Positions 6,768 to 9,343 of a stretch of 9,343 nucleotides of DNA are shown here, piece after piece. The notes below the pieces were generated by a model. That model was not told the origin of the DNA, searched no databases, and saw only the letters and a program-made list of their open reading frames with translations. The position numbers and the translations under genes are program-made. How positions within the stretch are numbered: the first letter of the stretch is position 1; each line of letters opens with the position of its first letter. Source of the stretch: a bacterium (GTDB lineage Bacteria; Bacillota_I; Bacilli_A; RF39; UBA660); NCBI GenBank assembly GCA_029012525.1, contig JAQXMG010000054.1, forward strand, positions 1-9,343, in the 5' to 3' direction.

Positions 6768-7376
6768 TTAAAGTAAATTATTGTCTATTTCCATTCTATT
6801 TTTAAGAGCAGATTCAAGTGTTAAAGCATCAACATAATCCATTTCTGCTCCAATTGGAATTCCACTTGCAATTCTTGTAACTTTTATATTTTTATTTTCT
6901 AGTATTTTTTTTATATATAATGATGTGGTATCTGCTTCTATACTTGATTTAATAGCTAATATAATTTCTTTTATATTATCTTTATCTATTCTTTCTACTA
7001 ATTCTTTTATTGAAATATCATTTGGTCCAATATCATCAAGTGGTGAAATCAACCCACCTAAAACATGATAATTACCATGATAATTACCAATTTTTTCAAA
7101 TAAAAATACATCTTTTGAGTCTTCAACAACAATTAAAGTATCTTTACTTCGAGTTTTATCTTGGCAGATTAAACAATATTCTTGATCTGTTAATGTACCA
7201 CATTTCTTACATGGTCTTATTTTTTTATGTAAATTTAATATGCTATTGCTAAACATGTTAACTTCTTCTTCATCAAAATTTAAAACAGCAAAAGACAATC
7301 TTTCAGCCGTTTTTTCACCTATTCCTGGCAACTTCTTAAAACATTCAATTAAATCATTTAATACTTTGGGATACAT
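6768..7376 (-). CDS. recR: Recombination protein RecR
   Basis: RecR works with RecO (and RecF) to load RecA at gapped DNA during recombinational repair. The 202-residue protein has the helix-hairpin-helix LPGIGEKTAERL (16-27), a zinc finger with C56, C59, C68 and C71, a Toprim domain starting at LIVVEDSKDVFLFEK (81-95) and continuing through HVLGGLISPLDDIGP (104-118), and the conserved C-terminal segment RIASGIPIGAEMDYVDALTL (168-187). Length and order are normal for the family. The ATG at 7376 is only 2 nt after the ybaB stop. The nearest purine-rich stretch (AAGG) is about 12 nt away, so translation probably depends on coupling to ybaB. The dnaX-ybaB-recR order is one of the most conserved clusters in bacteria. 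Confidence 0.98.
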   Translation of the reverse strand: MYPKVLNDLIECFKKLPGIGEKTAERLSFAVLNFDEEEVNMFSNSILNLHKKIRPCKKCGTLTDQEYCLICQDKTRSKDTLIVVEDSKDVFLFEKIGNYHGNYHVLGGLISPLDDIGPNDISIKELVERIDKDNIKEIILAIKSSIEADTTSLYIKKILENKNIKVTRIASGIPIGAEMDYVDALTLESALKNRMEIDNNLL

Positions 7377-7378
7377 AA

Positions 7379-7675
7379 CTACATCAAACCTTGCATCATA
7401 TTAGCGTACTTTCCTAATTTTTCTTCCTTAAATTTATCCACTTGTTTAAATGCATCATTTAAAGCAAGTAAAACCATATCAGATAACAATGATACATCAT
7501 CTAATATTTCTTTATCATCATCTATTTTTACTTCTTTAACTTCTTTTGTCCCCATTACTCGAACAGTTACAACTCCATTTTTTCCTGTAAATTCAGTTTC
7601 GTTAATTACCTTTTGAGTATTTGTTAATTCTTTTTGCATTGCTTGAGCTTGTCTCATTAATGCTTGCATATTCAT
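7379..7675 (-). CDS. ebfC: YbaB/EbfC-family nucleoid-associated DNA-binding protein (YaaK)
   Basis: A 98-residue YbaB/EbfC family protein. The first ~28 residues (NMQALMRQAQAMQKELTNTQ at 2-21) form the usual amphipathic helix. The central strands are GVVTVRVMGTKEVKEVKIDD (34-53) and the C-terminal helix is LLALNDAFKQVDKFKEEKLG (68-87), followed by the Met-rich end MMQGLM. Family members are dimers shaped like tweezers that bind DNA broadly; the precise cellular job is unsettled. The gene sits between dnaX and recR, its near-universal location. The ATG at 7675 follows the dnaX stop by 18 nt, with AGGAG about 10 nt upstream. Nothing unusual was seen. Confidence 0.96.
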   Translation of the reverse strand: MNMQALMRQAQAMQKELTNTQKVINETEFTGKNGVVTVRVMGTKEVKEVKIDDDKEILDDVSLLSDMVLLALNDAFKQVDKFKEEKLGKYANMMQGLM

Positions 7676-7693
7676 AATATCATCTCTCCTTTT

Positions 7694-9343
7694 TTATTTT
7701 ATTTCTATAATATCATTTCCAAATAAATCTTCTGCCTCTTTTACTATATCACTTTTTTCAGTAACAAATAAATTATTTGTATCATTATTATAATCAATAT
7801 TACTTTCTTCTTTCAATTCATATTTTTGTCCCATTTTAATATTTTCAATATATTCTTCCTTTAAATTTGACCATTCCTCTTCTAAAATAAATGCAATATT
7901 ATAATGATGATTCATTACTTTTTCTAGCAATTTTTCTATCTTTTCTATATTAACTAAAGCATTTTTCAAAAGTGAACTATATAATAATGAAACAATAATA
8001 TAATCTTTTCCAGCAGCTTTTAGTTTACCATCTATTAAATATGAACAAACAGAAGAATAATTTTTATCAATAGAATAGTTACTTATTAAATTCCAATTTA
8101 ATTTTAATGTTTCTAATATATTTTTATCAGCTGTTGCAAAAGTATTATTAATTCTTATTTTCCTATTTTTTTCTATTTGCTCAGTTAATTTATTAATTTT
8201 TTCTTCTATTTCTTTTGCTTCTTCAAATTTTATTTTACCATCTTCTACATATATATTTTTTTCTTTAATTAAATTAATTGGCTTAGCTATTTCTGTATCT
8301 TTTTCTACTTCTTCTTGTTCTTTTTTTTCTTTCAAACTAGTTTTATTATCATTTACAGCATCATTCAAATTAGATTTTTCTTCATTCATTAAATCTATAA
8401 TTTTTAATAAACCTACTTCTAACATTATTTTAGGAAAACTACTATTTTTCATACTATTTATCGTATTATTAATTATATCGATAGATTGATATATTTGTTT
8501 ATTAGACAACATAATATTATCTCCAGAAACTGACTTAATTAATTGATCTTTTAAATATGTCATTAATTCTTCAGAAAATAAAACTAAATTTTTTCCTTGT
8601 TTATTTAGTTCATCTATTTTATCAAATAATTCTTTTATCTTATGATTTTTTATATCTAATATTATTTTTTCTAAATCATCTTTTTTTGTTAACCCTTTTA
8701 TTTCATAAAAATCGTTTTCAGTTATTTTATCACTAGAACAAATCAATTTATCTAAAAGATTAATTGCATCTCTTAATCCTCCATCTGAATATTCTGCAAT
8801 AAGCTTCAATACATTCAAAGAAACATCTATTCTTTCCTTTTCTACAATTTCCTTTAATTTTTTTACAATATCAACTTCTTCAATACGCTCAAAACTAAAA
8901 CATTGACATCTTGATACTATTGTTTCTGGAACCTTATAAAATTCTGTAGTTGCTAAAATAAATATTACATGTTTTGGAGGTTCTTCTAACGTTTTTAAAA
9001 GAGCATTGAAAGCGCCAATAGATAACATATGAACTTCATCAATTATGTAAACTTTATATTTTGAAATGGAAGGCATAAGATCAACTTTTTCTTTTATTTC
9101 TCTTATTTCATCAACACCATTATTTGATGCTGCATCTATTTCAATTATATCAGGATTATTTTTGTTATTAAATGTAACACAACTTTCACATTTATTACAT
9201 GGATTTAAGCCTTCTCTATTTTCACAATTTACTAATTTTGCAATTAATTTTGCTGTTGTTGTTTTTCCTGTTCCACGTGGACCAGAAAACAAATAAGCAT
9301 GCGAAACCATATCATTGTTTATTGAATTTTCTAATACTTTTTT
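7694..9343 (-). CDS. dnaX: DNA polymerase III subunit tau/gamma (DnaX), 5' end outside the window
   Basis: DnaX is the ATPase of the clamp loader and, as full-length tau, links it to polymerase and helicase. The frame is open to the edge at 9343. The residues before the Met at 9308-9310 (KKVLENSINND) continue into the conserved MVSHAYLFSGPRGTGKT, so that Met is internal and about 25-30 residues are missing. Numbering from that Met: Walker A GPRGTGKTT (10-18), zinc cysteines C29, C38, C41, C44, Walker B VYIIDEVHML (87-96), sensor 1 ILATTEFYKVPE (118-129), SRC motif (133-135), sensor 2 GLRDA (178-182), and clamp-loader domain III to about 310. A Lys/Glu-rich linker (about 310-395) follows, then a tau domain ending AEDLFGNDIIEIK, as in Bacillota DnaX. 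An A8 run in the linker may allow a short gamma form. It is the first visible gene of the operon; the promoter lies outside. Confidence 0.96.
   Translation of the reverse strand, partial: KKVLENSINNDMVSHAYLFSGPRGTGKTTTAKLIAKLVNCENREGLNPCNKCESCVTFNNKNNPDIIEIDAASNNGVDEIREIKEKVDLMPSISKYKVYIIDEVHMLSIGAFNALLKTLEEPPKHVIFILATTEFYKVPETIVSRCQCFSFERIEEVDIVKKLKEIVEKERIDVSLNVLKLIAEYSDGGLRDAINLLDKLICSSDKITENDFYEIKGLTKKDDLEKIILDIKNHKIKELFDKIDELNKQGKNLVLFSEELMTYLKDQLIKSVSGDNIMLSNKQIYQSIDIINNTINSMKNSSFPKIMLEVGLLKIIDLMNEEKSNLNDAVNDNKTSLKEKKEQEEVEKDTEIAKPINLIKEKNIYVEDGKIKFEEAKEIEEKINKLTEQIEKNRKIRINNTFATADKNILETLKLNWNLISNYSIDKNYSSVCSYLIDGKLKAAGKDYIIVSLLYSSLLKNALVNIEKIEKLLEKVMNHHYNIAFILEEEWSNLKEEYIENIKMGQKYELKEESNIDYNNDTNNLFVTEKSDIVKEAEDLFGNDIIEIK
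8321..8328 (-). other. Possible slippery A8 run for a gamma-type short DnaX product
   Basis: The minus strand reads GAA AAA AAA GAA in frame (residues E327-E331 from the Met at 9308-9310), an A8 run and the longest homopolymer I found in dnaX. It lies just after clamp-loader domain III, where gamma ends in other bacteria. The -1 frame ends after 12 codons (TAA 8285-8283) and the +1 frame after 4 (TAG 8307-8305). No upstream Shine-Dalgarno-like stimulator or downstream stem-loop is obvious, so transcriptional slippage as in Thermus dnaX is the more likely route, if the site is used at all. Confidence 0.35.

Noticed and set aside
9308..9310. ATG at 9310 as the dnaX start
   Set aside because: The frame stays open upstream and the conserved segment before Walker A continues across it. 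The Met replaces a variable residue, so it is internal.
1..9343. tRNA, rRNA, CRISPR array, insertion sequence, riboswitch or prophage
   Set aside because: No cloverleaf, regular repeat-spacer pattern, transposase motif or terminal inverted repeat was seen on either strand. Almost all of the sequence is explained by the nine genes.

Overview
The window is a dense, very AT-rich segment (about a quarter G+C, judged by eye) from a low-GC Gram-positive bacterium of the Bacillota. All genes lie on the minus strand, so transcription runs from position 9343 towards 1. The gene set and order match the Bacillus-type replication/repair neighbourhood. TGA acts as a stop (end of pth) and Trp is encoded by TGG (for example in mfd), so the standard bacterial code applies and Mycoplasma-type recoding is excluded. 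Two sporulation-linked genes, bofA and spoVT, suggest an endospore former or a close descendant of one. The base composition resembles that of many uncultured gut Bacilli/Clostridia lineages, but the exact taxon cannot be read from the sequence.

Layout in transcription order: dnaX (clamp-loader tau/gamma, 5' end outside the window), ybaB/ebfC (nucleoid-associated), recR (recombinational repair), bofA (short membrane protein of the sigma-K checkpoint), holB (clamp-loader delta'), ricT/yaaT (PSP1 iron-sulfur protein), pth (peptidyl-tRNA hydrolase) and mfd (transcription-repair coupling factor). Neighbours are separated by at most 21 nt or overlap by 4-8 nt, so these eight genes look like one operon. 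A weak hairpin overlapping the mfd stop codon probably ends it. spoVT follows after a 168-nt gap that holds a candidate forespore-sigma promoter. In positions 1-357, downstream of spoVT, there is a decayed gene of the Panacea (DUF4065) antitoxin family, split over two reading frames and continuing past the left edge.

The operon joins two parts of the clamp loader (tau/gamma and delta') with DNA-repair factors (RecR, Mfd) and translation and RNA-processing genes (Pth, RicT). Compared with B. subtilis it is condensed: two chromosomal blocks (dnaX to yaaT, and pth-mfd-spoVT) are fused, and tmk, yaaL, yaaQ, yaaR, yabA and fin are absent from their usual places. I see no wholly new system. The items most worth checking are the Panacea pseudogene, the A8 slippery run in dnaX at the tau/gamma boundary, the shortened TTG-initiated BofA, and the forespore-type promoter in front of spoVT.
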